Assembly (NCBI GenBank): GCA_947599875.1
Contig: CANQFV010000013.1
Location: 1-63,887 of the forward strand
Reading direction: 5' to 3'
Length of the DNA stretch: 63,887 nucleotides
Origin: an uncultured Oscillospiraceae bacterium
Lineage (GTDB): Bacteria > Bacillota > Clostridia > Oscillospirales > Oscillospiraceae
Of this stretch, positions 41,832-51,852 are shown one piece after another. Positions within the stretch are counted from its first letter, which is position 1; every line of letters begins with the position of its first letter. The notes under the pieces were generated by a model. The model saw nothing but the letters and a program-made list of their open reading frames with translations, had not been told where the DNA came from and searched no databases. A program made the position numbers and the translations under genes.

Positions 41832-42314
41832 ATGGACACACGGCAAAAGATCAAAAGCTCCGCCGAGGCCAGGGCGTACAGAGGTAACTTCAAGGTTCTG
41901 ACGGCGGCGTACCTCTTCCTGCTCATTTTTATGGCCGCCCTGGTCTGCGTCTGCATGTCCGGGTTCCCGGAGGGCAGAAACACCCTGCTCCTTGTCTTTT
42001 TTGGGGTACTCACCGTGTGGTACGGCCCCTTTGCTTTCTACTACGGCGTGAAGTACGCGGCGCTTTTCAAGTTGCCGGAGAGCTATGTCTTCTCCGACCA
42101 GGTGTTGGAGGAATTTGAACACGCGGGCCTTTTGGGCAATCGCGTGACCTTCCGTGTCGCTGTCCGGGACGCCGGCGGGAACCCCGTCAAGGTTCAAACG
42201 AGGCCCGTCTACTGCACGAATTGGAAGCGGCCGCGCTACGGGGACTTTTTCCGGAAAGAGGTCACTGTGGGGTACAATGCCGCCACGGGTGAGGTCATTC
42301 TCATCGCGAAATAG
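41832..42314 (+). CDS. Two-helix membrane protein, unknown
   Basis: 160 residues from ATG 41832 (TTGAGGTGATTTGT upstream). Helices VLTAAYLFLLIFMAALVCVC and LLLVFFGVLTVWYGPFAFYY anchor a soluble C-terminal beta-rich domain (SYVFSDQVLEEFEHAGLLGN, FFRKEVTVGYNAATGEVILI). No family recognised. Confidence 0.7.
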   Translation: MDTRQKIKSSAEARAYRGNFKVLTAAYLFLLIFMAALVCVCMSGFPEGRNTLLLVFFGVLTVWYGPFAFYYGVKYAALFKLPESYVFSDQVLEEFEHAGLLGNRVTFRVAVRDAGGNPVKVQTRPVYCTNWKRPRYGDFFRKEVTVGYNAATGEVILIAK

Positions 42315-42316
42315 CC

Positions 42317-43303
42317 CTATCTCGGGAACATATCCATCGCCACGGGGGTGTAGAAGAGCTGCTCCACCTCCGGGGCGTTTTTTGTCTTGCCCAGGATCCA
42401 CATGAGCTTTGCCACAACGGCCTCCGTTGTCATATCGTAGGCCTCCAGGACGCCCAGGTCGCTTTTCAGCCTGTGCCCCACATGGTAGACGGCCAGGTCT
42501 GACCCCTCGTTCTCCACCTGGGTGGTGAGGACGGCCAGCCTCCCCCGGCCCTGCCACTCCCGGACTGACTCGAAAAATCCGCCGGCCTCGGGAAGTCCCC
42601 CCACGCCGAAGCTCTCGATGACAACGGCGTCGTTCTTTTCAAACAGGTAGTCCAAAACATCCCGCCGGACGCCGGGGATCAGCTTCAAAAGCGCCACGCG
42701 GGTATTCAGGGCGCCGGAGAATTCCGGCCTGTCCCCGCACTCCTGTCGGATGAAGCGCAGCACCGCCCCGTCCCGGATGACCCCCAGATCCGGATAATTG
42801 ATGCTCTCAAAGGCGGAAAAGCTCTTTGACCTGGTTTTCTTGGCCCTGGTGCCCAGGATGATCTTGTGGTCAAAGACGATGGAAACCCCCGGCATATCCG
42901 ACGCGGCGCAGGCGAAGGCGTCCCGGAGATTCTCCTTGGAGTCGGTGGAGTCCACGTCGATGGGGCGCTGTGCGCCGGTAAGCACGATGGGCTTGGGACT
43001 GCCCTTTACCAAATAACTCAGGGCCGCCGCGGTGTAGGCCAGGGTGTCCGTGCCGTGGGTGATGACAAATCCGTCAAAGGCGTCATAACGCTCCACGATG
43101 CACCTGGCGATCAGGAGCCAATGCTCCGGCGTGATGTTGGTGCTGTCCAGCCTTAACAGCTCCGCCGTCTCCACCTGAAAGCCCCGCCCCAGCCCCGGCA
43201 CACGGTCAAGTAGTCCCGCCGCCGAAATTTCCGGCGCCAGGCCCTCCCCCGTCTCCTCCGAGGCGATGGTCCCCCCTGTGGCGATCAAAAGGATCTTTTT
43301 CAT
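42317..43303 (-). CDS. ansA: L-asparaginase
   Basis: 328 residues from ATG 43303. The first catalytic Thr lies in ATGGTIAS (Thr12), and ITHGTDTLAYTAAALSY (82-86 THGTD) supplies the second triad. PIVLTGAQRPIDVDSTDSKE and ARAKKTRSKSFSAF-type sequences complete the type I-like fold. It hydrolyses L-asparagine to aspartate and ammonia. There is no signal peptide, so it should be cytosolic. Confidence 0.93.
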   Translation of the reverse strand: MKKILLIATGGTIASEETGEGLAPEISAAGLLDRVPGLGRGFQVETAELLRLDSTNITPEHWLLIARCIVERYDAFDGFVITHGTDTLAYTAAALSYLVKGSPKPIVLTGAQRPIDVDSTDSKENLRDAFACAASDMPGVSIVFDHKIILGTRAKKTRSKSFSAFESINYPDLGVIRDGAVLRFIRQECGDRPEFSGALNTRVALLKLIPGVRRDVLDYLFEKNDAVVIESFGVGGLPEAGGFFESVREWQGRGRLAVLTTQVENEGSDLAVYHVGHRLKSDLGVLEAYDMTTEAVVAKLMWILGKTKNAPEVEQLFYTPVAMDMFPR

Positions 43304-43397
43304 CTCTCTCCCCCGTTTTCTCTGTAGTCCGGCGAAACGGCCGTCATTCCCCGTTAATCCTTTAGAGACCGTCCCGTACTCCCTCAAAAATGCAAAA

Positions 43398-43646
43398 TCA
43401 ATAACGCTTGAAATACCATGTCGGCACCGGGTTGCGCATGTGGATCGGGCACTCCATACATTTCCGGATTTTGTGATCCAGCTTCCGGTTGAAACGGCTC
43501 TCCCAGTCCTCCAGCGTCTCCGGGGCCGGTATCGAGTGGATTTTCTGCAAAATCAGACCGGCATCCAGGCCGTAGGCGTATTGCCGGGCGTCCGGCAGGA
43601 GGGGAATCGCCCGCTCCGCCTCCTCCCCGTCGATCCAGGTCTGAAA
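43398..43646 (-). pseudogene. Truncated aminoglycoside-phosphotransferase-like fragment
   Basis: One frame reads TWIDGEEAERAIPLLPDARQ, YAYGLDAGLILQKIHSIPAP, ETLEDWESRFNRKLDHKIRK and stops at 43398-43400. This matches the middle of APH-fold kinases (linker and helix around DWESRFNRKLD). The N-terminal ATP lobe and catalytic loop (HGD) are absent and no start codon exists. Its 5' side abuts the stop of the AlkZ-like gene at 43650, so it is a relic cut by insertion or rearrangement. Confidence 0.75.
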
Positions 43647-43649
43647 TGT

Positions 43650-44696
43650 TCAAAGACTTTTGCCCATAAACCTTTTCGGTGTTTTACCGTAGTTGACCAA
43701 GCTAACAGCCTGAATGATTTCCTCTTTACGGCTTTCCGCGTTTTGTAGATCACAGACGATATCGTTTAAATCATACGGCCCATTTCGGAAATGACCGACT
43801 GCCGCGCCATGAAACTCGCCATCGATCAAAAGATACTGCAAAGGTTCGTGATCATACTCAAGTCCTTCGGTTAGCTGCTTTGCCTGTTCTTTCAAAATAT
43901 GCTCCTGAACCTTATAGATGAAGTCATTACGGTGAATCGCATAAACAAAGCTCATCTCCTTTGGCTCATAGCTTTCAAGCAGTTGCGCGTCACTTCTCAG
44001 CATATAGCCTGAACCTGATACCGCAAATTTGCCTTCAACGACCAATTCTCTCACTGCCCGTTTAATCTCTTTTTCCGGGATCCTGTAAAATGACTTTGCC
44101 ATCGCCGTATCAAACTGTACGGTTCTATACGCAAAACGCAGCAGGATGATTTTGAGCGCTTCAAGTCTGGTGTATTTATGCAGGTCTGCTTCCGGAAATA
44201 TCTCAGCAAATTTATACCAGCCGCGATCCCATTCACTGTCATACTGATCTTCATAAATCAGGAAGGCCTCCTGCAGACGGTGAAGAATCGGCGTAATCTG
44301 CTTCACGAGCAAACCGGTTTTTTCTTTGATCTGCTGTATATTGAACGGTCCTGCTTTTTCAATCAGCTCCAGAATCTGTAATTGCTCCAGCGTCGGTTTT
44401 GTAAGCGGCTTTTGGTAAAGAGCAGCAAACAATTCCATATCGCCAGGCTCAATCCAACCCAGGTTTCTACCAGCAAACCGTCCCTTAACCAGTTTGTGTT
44501 TCAGCTGCCGAGTCCTGTTAAATTCTATATCGTTAAAGCTCGCACGAAATGTAAGAGATGGCGGATCACCAAATCCGTTCCAATATACATTTTGTCCCGG
44601 CTGCATATCCCGATACAGCTCTACGTATTCAACCTCATCAGCCTTGTTTATAAAGCATTGGCGCTCCATACGAAGAGAGATTATTTTCGCATCCAT
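43650..44696 (-). CDS. AlkZ/YcaQ-like winged-helix DNA glycosylase family protein
   Basis: 348 residues from ATG 44696. The middle has FNIQQIKEKTGLLVKQITPI, LHRLQEAFLIYEDQYDSEWD and RGWYKFAEIFPEADLHKYTR, typical of winged-helix DNA-binding (AlkZ-like) proteins. I do not see the QxQ or QxD catalytic motif with confidence. It is followed by the APH relic and shares a lower-GC style with the next two genes upstream. Confidence 0.7.
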   Translation of the reverse strand: MDAKIISLRMERQCFINKADEVEYVELYRDMQPGQNVYWNGFGDPPSLTFRASFNDIEFNRTRQLKHKLVKGRFAGRNLGWIEPGDMELFAALYQKPLTKPTLEQLQILELIEKAGPFNIQQIKEKTGLLVKQITPILHRLQEAFLIYEDQYDSEWDRGWYKFAEIFPEADLHKYTRLEALKIILLRFAYRTVQFDTAMAKSFYRIPEKEIKRAVRELVVEGKFAVSGSGYMLRSDAQLLESYEPKEMSFVYAIHRNDFIYKVQEHILKEQAKQLTEGLEYDHEPLQYLLIDGEFHGAAVGHFRNGPYDLNDIVCDLQNAESRKEEIIQAVSLVNYGKTPKRFMGKSL

Positions 44697-44697
44697 T

Positions 44698-44979
44698 TTA
44701 ATTCTTTCCTTTCGACTCAGCATACCAACGCCTGCACTGCTCGATTCTGGCTCCCTGAGGAATGTCGCCATGCTCAGGATCGCAGGAATACTGCATTAGA
44801 AGCTCACAAGGGATATCCGGGCATTCACCGCAATGTACAATACCTTTGCCCTGGCAGCAAACTGCAACGGGGCATTCACCGTGGAACGGGTGCCCATTTG
44901 TTTCGATACAACCGCCGCAGCCGCAAGTCTCCTTATATTCACATCCGGTACAATGCAAACCACACCTTGAATCAACCAT
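44698..44979 (-). CDS. DUF3795 Cys-rich protein
   Basis: 93 residues after AGGAGG. Cys pattern: MVDSRCGLHCTGCEYKETCG, CPVAVCCQGKGIVHCGECPD, IPCELL. DUF3795 proteins probably bind metal or iron-sulfur clusters and are often encoded with WYL regulators. Its stop is 2 bp from the AlkZ-like start. Confidence 0.85.
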   Translation of the reverse strand: MVDSRCGLHCTGCEYKETCGCGGCIETNGHPFHGECPVAVCCQGKGIVHCGECPDIPCELLMQYSCDPEHGDIPQGARIEQCRRWYAESKGKN

Positions 44980-45036
44980 ATGGTTAACCTCCTGTTTTTT
45001 CTTTCATTGTACCGCTTCAAACACGACAGCAGTATG

Positions 45037-45939
45037 TCATGTTTCATATAAGTTTTTCATAGAATCCAATGTGGACTTCATTACTTTAACCATTTCCGGA
45101 GGGTCAAGGACTCTCACCTTATCGCCAAAACTCAGGAACCATTCCACAGCGTTTTTTTGTGTAGTAAATCCCCACTCCGTATACAATCTTCCATCTTTCT
45201 GTTCCGTAAAACAGGCAGGTCCATATTCTTCAATCAATCTGTATTTTACGCAGGGTTCATAAACAGCGGTAATCACATAATCATCCGTAATATGCGAACC
45301 AAACTGCTTTTTCTCCTCCGGAATGTCCCTGACGGCAAAGGATTCTTCCGTTGTTTGTAAGTTCCACATACGGCGGAGCTTGTACATCCGAAAATCCTGT
45401 CGTTCCCTGCAAAAACCGAATACATACCAGTCTGACCATTTAAAGACGATCAGGTATGGTTCGACCAGCTTATCTGCTTCACCTTTGTCGTAACAATAAC
45501 GGAAAGTGATGCATTGGGATCCTTTCATTGCTTTTTTGATTTCATCAATTTTATCAGCAAGGTCATCTTTATAAAATGAAGACAGGTCAATAACCATGTT
45601 ATCTGCCAATCTGATCGCTGAGCTGCCACCCATTTTCTGAACGAGCTTTTCTGCCAAGGCAGAGTTGGAAACACTGTCAAGCGATTTGAGGCCCGTAAAG
45701 ACAGCCGCGAGTTCCTGATCGGTAAACACGGTAGTATCAAGGGAAAAGCCTTCCATGATTGAAATACCGCCGCCCACACCCTGTGTTGTGACGATAGGGA
45801 TGCCGGCCTTGCAAATGTCCTCAATATCACGATTGATGGTACGCCGGGATACCTCAAATTTCTCAGCAAGGTAAGGCGCGGTCACATGCTTTTCCTGCTG
45901 CAAGGTCGTGATGATTCCAATAAGCCGGTCGATTTTCAT
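45037..45939 (-). CDS. YafY-type HTH/WYL regulator
   Basis: 300 residues. N-terminal winged HTH (RLIGIITTLQQEKHVTAPYL, then RRTINRDIEDICKAGIPIVT). The WYL domain follows: KLVEPYLIVFKWSDWYVFGF CREKR-type sequence. It probably senses nucleotides or DNA and controls the DUF3795 and AlkZ-like genes downstream. It begins the lower-GC block 43.65 to 46.0 kb, which looks acquired. Confidence 0.9.
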   Translation of the reverse strand: MKIDRLIGIITTLQQEKHVTAPYLAEKFEVSRRTINRDIEDICKAGIPIVTTQGVGGGISIMEGFSLDTTVFTDQELAAVFTGLKSLDSVSNSALAEKLVQKMGGSSAIRLADNMVIDLSSFYKDDLADKIDEIKKAMKGSQCITFRYCYDKGEADKLVEPYLIVFKWSDWYVFGFCRERQDFRMYKLRRMWNLQTTEESFAVRDIPEEKKQFGSHITDDYVITAVYEPCVKYRLIEEYGPACFTEQKDGRLYTEWGFTTQKNAVEWFLSFGDKVRVLDPPEMVKVMKSTLDSMKNLYET

Positions 45940-46017
45940 GCATTCATATCCCTCAGATATTTAGTTGACACACCATATTATAAATTCATTATCCTCCGGA
46001 GAAAAGTCAACGCGAAT

Positions 46018-47379
46018 TTACTTCGACTGGATTTCTCCCTTGGAAAGTTGAACGACCGTCTCCACATGTTCGGTTCTGGGGAACATGTCCACCGCCTCGG
46101 CCCGGGTGGGGGTCAGGCCCGCTTCGGAGAACAGCTTCACGTCCCGGGCCAGGGTGGCGGGGTCGCAGGAGACGTACACCACGCGGTCCGGGGACATCCG
46201 GACGACGGCCTCGATGACCGCCGCATCCAGCCCCCGCCGGGGTGGATCCACCACGACCACGTCCGGCCGGGTATTCCTGGCGGCAAGCCCGGCGGCGATC
46301 TCCCGGGCGTCGCCGCAGAGAAACTCCACATTCTCCACATGATTGCGCCGGGCGTTTCCCCGGGCGTCCTCTATGGCCTCCGGGACGATCTCCGCGCCGA
46401 TGACGTGCTTTGCCCTTTTGGCAAGGGCCAGGGTGATGGTGCCGATGCCGCAGTACAGATCCAGCACCGTCTCCCGCCCGGTAAGGCCCGCCAGCTCCAC
46501 GGCCCGTTCATAGAGGACCCGGCACTGATCCCGGTTGACCTGGAAAAAGGAGGGCACCGACAGCTCAAAGGTAAAGCCGCATAGTGTCTCCCGCAGGCGC
46601 GGCTCCCCCCACAGAGTCCTATAGGATTTGCCCAGGATCACGTTTGTTCCGGATGTGTTGGCGTTGAGGACGACCCCGGAGAGGCCGGGGACTTTGGCGC
46701 GCAGAGCGTCCACAAGCTGCGCCTCCCGTGGAAGAGGCGCGGACACAGGGGCGTTGACCACAAGGCACACCAGCGCCTGTCTGTCCCGGTTCGTCCGGAC
46801 ATACACATGGCGCACAAGGCCCCGGCCCTCCGTCTCATCGTAGGAGGACACGGCGTATTCCTCCATCCACCCCTTGACGGCGGCGCGTGCCCTTCCGGCG
46901 CTTTCCGGCTGGAGGAGGCAGTCCGGCACGTCGATCACGTCGTGGCTCCTGCCCCGGTAAAAGCCGATCCTCCCCTGGGATACGGGAAACTGGGCCTTGT
47001 TCCTGTAGCGCAGGATGCTCTCCGCGCCGTGGATCACCTCCACCGGGAGGTCAACCCCGCCGATGCGCCGCAGGGCGTCCTCCACCTTGCGCCGTTTAAA
47101 CCGCAGCTCCTCCTGATAGCTCATGTGCCGGGTGCGGCATCCCCCGCAGGCGGGGTAATAGGGACAGTCCACGTCCAGGCGCTCCGGGGAGGGCTCCAGG
47201 ATCTCCTCCACCTTGGCAAAGGCGGCGTTTTTCAGCACCTTCAGGATCCGTGCCCGGCACCGTTCCCCCGCTATTGCCCCGGAGACAAAGACGGCCAGCC
47301 CGTCAACCCGGGCCACGCCCATCGCGTCGGAGCCGTATCCGCCGCAGACAAGCTCCACAACATCGTTTTTCTTCAGCAT
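46018..47379 (-). CDS. rlmD: 23S rRNA (uracil-1939-C5)-methyltransferase RlmD
   Basis: 453 residues from ATG 47379. N-terminal TRAM domain, then the iron-sulfur cluster pattern CPYYPACGGCRTRH (Cys72, Cys78, Cys81 and a fourth in VPDCLLQP). FFQVNRDQ and LDLYCGIGTITLAL are SAM motifs, VSCDPATLARD holds the catalytic Cys. It methylates 23S rRNA. It could also be the RlmCD form used by Firmicutes for U747 and U1939. Confidence 0.92.
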   Translation of the reverse strand: MLKKNDVVELVCGGYGSDAMGVARVDGLAVFVSGAIAGERCRARILKVLKNAAFAKVEEILEPSPERLDVDCPYYPACGGCRTRHMSYQEELRFKRRKVEDALRRIGGVDLPVEVIHGAESILRYRNKAQFPVSQGRIGFYRGRSHDVIDVPDCLLQPESAGRARAAVKGWMEEYAVSSYDETEGRGLVRHVYVRTNRDRQALVCLVVNAPVSAPLPREAQLVDALRAKVPGLSGVVLNANTSGTNVILGKSYRTLWGEPRLRETLCGFTFELSVPSFFQVNRDQCRVLYERAVELAGLTGRETVLDLYCGIGTITLALAKRAKHVIGAEIVPEAIEDARGNARRNHVENVEFLCGDAREIAAGLAARNTRPDVVVVDPPRRGLDAAVIEAVVRMSPDRVVYVSCDPATLARDVKLFSEAGLTPTRAEAVDMFPRTEHVETVVQLSKGEIQSK

Positions 47380-47425
47380 TATCACTTCCCATGTAAAAGC
47401 CGGGGCAAGGCCCCGGCTTATTCCT

Positions 47426-49738
47426 TTACGCGATGATCACGGTGATAGCGTCACCCTGGGCGGTGAGGGCCACATGGGTAAGCTCACGGTTATAGTTGTC
47501 AATGAGATCGCTGGCCAGCTTATCCTCGATGTCCTTCTGGATGGTGCGCCGCAGGTTCCTGGCCCCGAATTCGGCGGAGTAGGACTTGCGCGTGAGGTAG
47601 TCCAGAACGGAATCGTCCCAGGTGAGGGTCATGGCGCGCTCGGCCAGGCCGTCCCGCAGCTCCTTGAGCATCAGCTCCGCGATGGATCGGAAATTCTCCT
47701 CGGAGAGCTTGTTGAAGTACACCACCTCGTCCACGCGGTTGATAAACTCGGGACGCAAAAACTCCCGCAGGGCCTTCATGACCCGCTCCCTGTCCTGATC
47801 CCGGGCGCTCCCGCCGAAGCCCACGGCCCCGGAGCCGCGCCTGTCGGAACCGGCGTTGGTGGTCATGACGATGACGGTGTTTTCAAAGTTTACCACCCTG
47901 CCCTGGGCGTCGGTAATTCTGCCGTCGTCCAGGATCTGGAGCAGGATGTTCATCACGTCCGGGTGGGCCTTCTCGATCTCGTCAAAGAGAACCACAGAGT
48001 ATGGCTTGCGGCGGATCTTCTCCGTCAGCTGCCCGGCCTCGTCATAGCCCACATATCCCGGGGGTGAGCCGATGATCCGGGACACGGCGAACTTCTCCAT
48101 AAACTCAGACATATCAAGCCGGATCAGGGACTCCGGCGCGTGGAAAAGATCCTCGGCAAGGCGCTTGACAAGCTCCGTCTTGCCCACGCCCGTGGAACCA
48201 ACAAAAATGAAGCTGGCGGGCTTGTGCTTGGCGGAGATCCCCACGCGGTTGCGCTTGATGGCCGCGCAGACGGCCTCCACGGCCTCATCCTGGCCCACGA
48301 TATGCTCCTTCAGCCTGTCGGACAGGTGGGCCAGCTTCTCCTGCTCGTCCTCCCGGATGCTGCTGGCGGGGATCTTCGTCCACAGCTCGATGATCCGGGC
48401 GAAATTGTCCAGCTTCAGCTCCGGCAGGCCCTCGCCCTGGAGCTTCAGCTTCTCGTCGGAGATGGTGATCTCCCTGCCGCGCAGCTTGGCCAGGCGTGCG
48501 TAGTCCTCCTCCGCGTAGGGGGTGGAATCCGTCTCCGGCCGCTCCAGCAGCATCTCCCGCTCCTTGGCGATGTCCGCCATCTCCTTGTCGATCTCGGCAA
48601 GGCGGGCGTAGTTCTTGCATTTCAGGTTCACGTCGGAGCAGGCCTCGTCTATAAGGTCGATGGCCTTGTCCGGCAAAAAGCGGTCGGTGATGTACCGCTC
48701 GGAGAGAAGCACCGCCTGGCGGCACATGGCGTCGGAGATCCGGACCCCGTGGAATTCCTCATAATAATGGGCGACACCGCGGATGATCTTGATGGACTCC
48801 TCGATGCTGGGCTCCAGGACCGTCACCGGCTGGAACCGGCGCTCCAGGGCCGTGTCCTTCTCGATGTGCTTGCGGTATTCGTTGAAGGTGGTGGCGCCGA
48901 TGACCTGGATCTCCCCCCTGGACAGGGCGGGCTTCAGGATATTGGCGGCGTTCATGCTTCCCTCCGCGTCCCCCGCGCCAACCAGGGTGTGTACCTCGTC
49001 GATGACCAGGATGATATTGCCCACATTTTTGATCTCCTCGATAAGGCCCTTCATCCTGGACTCAAACTGGCCGCGAAACTGCGTCCCGGCCACAAGGCTA
49101 GTGAGATCCAGCAGGTAGACCTCCTTATCCCGGAGCTTGTAGGGCACATCCCCGGCCTCGATCCTCTGGGCCAGGCCCTCGGCAATGGCCGTCTTACCCA
49201 CACCGGGTTCGCCGATGAGGCAGGGGTTGTTCTTCTGACGGCGGTTGAGGATCTGGATAACGCGCTCCAGCTCCTCCTCCCGGCCGATCAGGCGGTCAAG
49301 CTTGCCCGCCTTGGCCCGGGCGGTGAGGGATATGCAGTAGGTATCCAGATACTTGCGCTTCTTCTCCCGCTCCCGGGGGCGCTTCTCCGCGCCGCCTCCC
49401 TGAGCGCCGCCGTTTTGCGCGCCGTCGGACTCCTGGGCGCCGAAAAGCCGGCCAAGGAACGGGAAGGTGGCCGTCTTGCCGGACTCGTCGTCCCCCTCCT
49501 GCTCATTTTCCGCCAGCTCCTCCGCCCCGCCGAAGGCGTCCATCATCTCGCCGGCGATCCCCTCGATGTCGTCGTCGGAGATCCCCATCTTCTTCATGAT
49601 GTCGTCCACGGGCTTCATGCCCATCTCCCGGGCGCACTTGAGGCACAGGCCCTCGCTGGTGGTCTTGCCGTTTTCAATTTTCGTCACGAATATGACCGCC
49701 ACATTCTTGTGGCACTTGGCGCAAAGTGTAGGCTGCAT
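47426..49738 (-). CDS. clpE: ATP-dependent Clp protease ATPase, ClpE/ClpC type
   Basis: 770 residues from ATG 49738 (AAGGAAG 9 nt upstream). An N-terminal zinc finger ([22 protein letters not shown]; Cys6, 9, 32, 35) is a ClpE feature. AAA1: [22 protein letters not shown]-like middle. AAA2: [28 protein letters not shown] supplies the ClpP-docking VGF tripeptide. It unfolds substrates for ClpP. No CtsR operator was seen in the 160 bp upstream. Confidence 0.92.
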   Translation of the reverse strand: MQPTLCAKCHKNVAVIFVTKIENGKTTSEGLCLKCAREMGMKPVDDIMKKMGISDDDIEGIAGEMMDAFGGAEELAENEQEGDDESGKTATFPFLGRLFGAQESDGAQNGGAQGGGAEKRPREREKKRKYLDTYCISLTARAKAGKLDRLIGREEELERVIQILNRRQKNNPCLIGEPGVGKTAIAEGLAQRIEAGDVPYKLRDKEVYLLDLTSLVAGTQFRGQFESRMKGLIEEIKNVGNIILVIDEVHTLVGAGDAEGSMNAANILKPALSRGEIQVIGATTFNEYRKHIEKDTALERRFQPVTVLEPSIEESIKIIRGVAHYYEEFHGVRISDAMCRQAVLLSERYITDRFLPDKAIDLIDEACSDVNLKCKNYARLAEIDKEMADIAKEREMLLERPETDSTPYAEEDYARLAKLRGREITISDEKLKLQGEGLPELKLDNFARIIELWTKIPASSIREDEQEKLAHLSDRLKEHIVGQDEAVEAVCAAIKRNRVGISAKHKPASFIFVGSTGVGKTELVKRLAEDLFHAPESLIRLDMSEFMEKFAVSRIIGSPPGYVGYDEAGQLTEKIRRKPYSVVLFDEIEKAHPDVMNILLQILDDGRITDAQGRVVNFENTVIVMTTNAGSDRRGSGAVGFGGSARDQDRERVMKALREFLRPEFINRVDEVVYFNKLSEENFRSIAELMLKELRDGLAERAMTLTWDDSVLDYLTRKSYSAEFGARNLRRTIQKDIEDKLASDLIDNYNRELTHVALTAQGDAITVIIA

Positions 49739-49900
49739 ACTATAAGACTTCCTTTCCATCCCCGCGGCCGCGGGACAGGGGCCGCTTCAGACCGCGCCTC
49801 CCGCCAACGGCGGAGAGGGTCACGGTGTAGCTTATGAGAGTCTCCATACGGAGTATAACAGGGGGATCAGGTTCCCGGCGGGGATCCCTCCCCCGGAGGA

Positions 49901-50626
49901 TCAAATCTTTAAAAGATCAGCCAGCTTGTTTGTTTCCACAAGCCGCTTGAAAATCACCGTGCCGTTCATGAGCTTGTCCGGGATGAGGATACCCAGATAC
50001 CGCCCCAGGCACCCCAGAACCACAAGGATCATCAGGCCCCGGATCACACCCAGCGCCGCGCCGGTGATGTGGTTCAGGTTCTCATGCCCCGGAAGGCCGA
50101 AGCTCAGGTCAAATACATTGCCGATGACGGTGAAGATGATGGCGATCAGGGCGAAGGCGATGGCGAACAGCGCCACATATGCCGCCCGGTCGCACAAAAG
50201 CTCCGTAAGCTGGTTGGACATCTCCGCGTTCACCCGGTCCTGCTTCTCCGCCGTGGCTCTGGCGATGGATTCCGCCGCGCCCCCGGCCAGGCCCAGGCGC
50301 TCCAGGACTGCCTTGGAGACGGTGTACACGTCCAGCTTCTCCACTTCCTCCACCGGCATATCCTTGTCGATGACGGGGCCGGTGTCCTCGTCGCTGTCGT
50401 CCTCCTTGTCGCCGCGCATCACGTTGTCCACAAAGCCCACGGCGAAGGGCTGCATCATCCCGGAAAACTCGGTGTAATAGGCGGTGGCGATCAGGTTGGC
50501 CCCAAAGATGGCGATCACAAGGGCGATGATCCACGAAACGCCGTTTATTATACCCGTGCGGAAGCCCCTCCAACCGCACAGGGCCACTATGCCCACCAGC
50601 ACAAGGTCAATGAAAACACTTTTCAT
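49901..50626 (-). CDS. CvpA family membrane protein
   Basis: 241 residues from ATG 50626. MKSVFIDLVLVGIVALCGWR and GFRTGIINGVSWIIALVIAI are the CvpA-like N-terminal helices. The inserted acidic loop (KEDDSDEDTGPVID) is large, and the C-terminal helices end with NLNHITGAALGVIRGLMILV. CvpA-like proteins affect envelope function and colicin V production. It overlaps the DUF5711 gene boundary. Confidence 0.8.
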   Translation of the reverse strand: MKSVFIDLVLVGIVALCGWRGFRTGIINGVSWIIALVIAIFGANLIATAYYTEFSGMMQPFAVGFVDNVMRGDKEDDSDEDTGPVIDKDMPVEEVEKLDVYTVSKAVLERLGLAGGAAESIARATAEKQDRVNAEMSNQLTELLCDRAAYVALFAIAFALIAIIFTVIGNVFDLSFGLPGHENLNHITGAALGVIRGLMILVVLGCLGRYLGILIPDKLMNGTVIFKRLVETNKLADLLKI

Positions 50627-50649
50627 ACCGTTCCCCCCTGAGGACAGGC

Positions 50650-51762
50650 TCACGCCTCGTCCTTCCCGTATACATACGCCGAGAAAGTCCCGGCGGCCAA
50701 AACCGTGCCGTCCGTGCGGAGAATGACCCGCTCCGCGCCGAAATCACAGGCGTACCGCTCCCTCTCCTGGAGATTCGGCCCGTAGACCGTGAGGACCCCG
50801 TCGGACAGCACGGCCCTGCGGTCGTCCATCACGTCCAGATCCGCCGCCTGGGCGTCCAGCTCCAACGATCCGGCGTTCTCCCCCTCGGCCGTAATGAAGC
50901 TCAGTGTCCGGCCCCCGCCCACCTGGAAGTCGGACAGGGACAGCAGGCACCCGGACGGAGACAGGCTGTAGTTCTCCAGATATCTCCCCTCAAAATCGGC
51001 CCGCCAGCGCTCCTCCAGCGCGGAGCTGAGACCGATCAGGTGCTGTGTGGTTATCGCCGCCACGCCGGCGTCGGTAAAGGCGGCGTCCAGGATAAGGCCG
51101 GGGTATGTATACTCCGCGCCCAGCTCCTCGCTGTCCAGACGCATAAGCAGGACCCGGCTGCCGCCGCGGCCCACCGTCACGACCATCAGCTCATCCCGCC
51201 CGGAGACGCAGGCTGTCAGGACCCGGTCGTTCCCGGCAGACCAGCGGTAAATGGCCGTGCCCAGGGAGTTGTAGACGGTGACGATGCCCCTGTTGTCCTG
51301 CTCGGTGCAGACGGCGGCATATCCCTGCTGGTTCACGCCCACGGCCACAACGGGATCCTCCGTGGCGATCTCCTTGATCACCTTGTCGTCGTCAAAAAAC
51401 AGGGCAAGCTTGCCGCCCACATCCCACGCCGCCCCGTAGTCCCCCTCCGTTTTCACGGCCGGGGACTGCCAGGTGTACAGTCGGGAATAGGTCAGCTCAC
51501 CCTCGCTGTCGTAGACGTAGAGGCCGGAATTGGAGGCCACGGCCAGGCCCAGATCCAGGGCGGCCACGTCTCCGCCGGAGGCGTTTTCAAAAAAGAACTC
51601 CTCCGCCCCGTTCTTCCCCCGCAGGCTCCGCCAGAAGGAGCGCAGCCCGCCCTCACGCTGGCTGCGCACGGCAAGAGCCACGGCAGCCACAGCCGCCGCC
51701 AGCAGGAGCGCCATACCCAGCACCCTGAGAAAGCCGTTTTTTCTCTTTCGCCTCTCGCCCAT
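50650..51762 (-). CDS. DUF5711 membrane-anchored beta-propeller
   Basis: 370 residues from ATG 51762 (GGAGAGGTCACT upstream). A basic N-terminus and one helix (VLGMALLLAAAVAAVALAVR) anchor an extracellular beta-propeller of repeating blades (SNSGLYVYDSEGELTYSRLY; TVYNSLGTAIYRWSAGNDRV; VTVYGPNLQERERYACDFGA). DUF5711 is common in Clostridia next to CvpA-type genes, as here; the role is unknown. Confidence 0.85.
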   Translation of the reverse strand: MGERRKRKNGFLRVLGMALLLAAAVAAVALAVRSQREGGLRSFWRSLRGKNGAEEFFFENASGGDVAALDLGLAVASNSGLYVYDSEGELTYSRLYTWQSPAVKTEGDYGAAWDVGGKLALFFDDDKVIKEIATEDPVVAVGVNQQGYAAVCTEQDNRGIVTVYNSLGTAIYRWSAGNDRVLTACVSGRDELMVVTVGRGGSRVLLMRLDSEELGAEYTYPGLILDAAFTDAGVAAITTQHLIGLSSALEERWRADFEGRYLENYSLSPSGCLLSLSDFQVGGGRTLSFITAEGENAGSLELDAQAADLDVMDDRRAVLSDGVLTVYGPNLQERERYACDFGAERVILRTDGTVLAAGTFSAYVYGKDEA

Positions 51763-51852
51763 AGTGACCTCTCCGCCCGGGCGGCCCTGACGCGAACCGC
51801 CCACAAGTATACTATCATATTATTATAGCACAAAGATTAACATTTTGCAAAT

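Noticed and set aside
43384-43653. Plain 89-codon minus-strand frame (Gly/Pro-rich) as a gene
   Set aside because: A neighbouring frame over the same bases reads as an APH-like kinase fragment with real family motifs, so this one is a shadow.
49740-49900. CtsR or heat-shock operator before clpE
   Set aside because: No GGTCAAA direct-repeat pattern or CIRCE dyad was found by eye in this interval.
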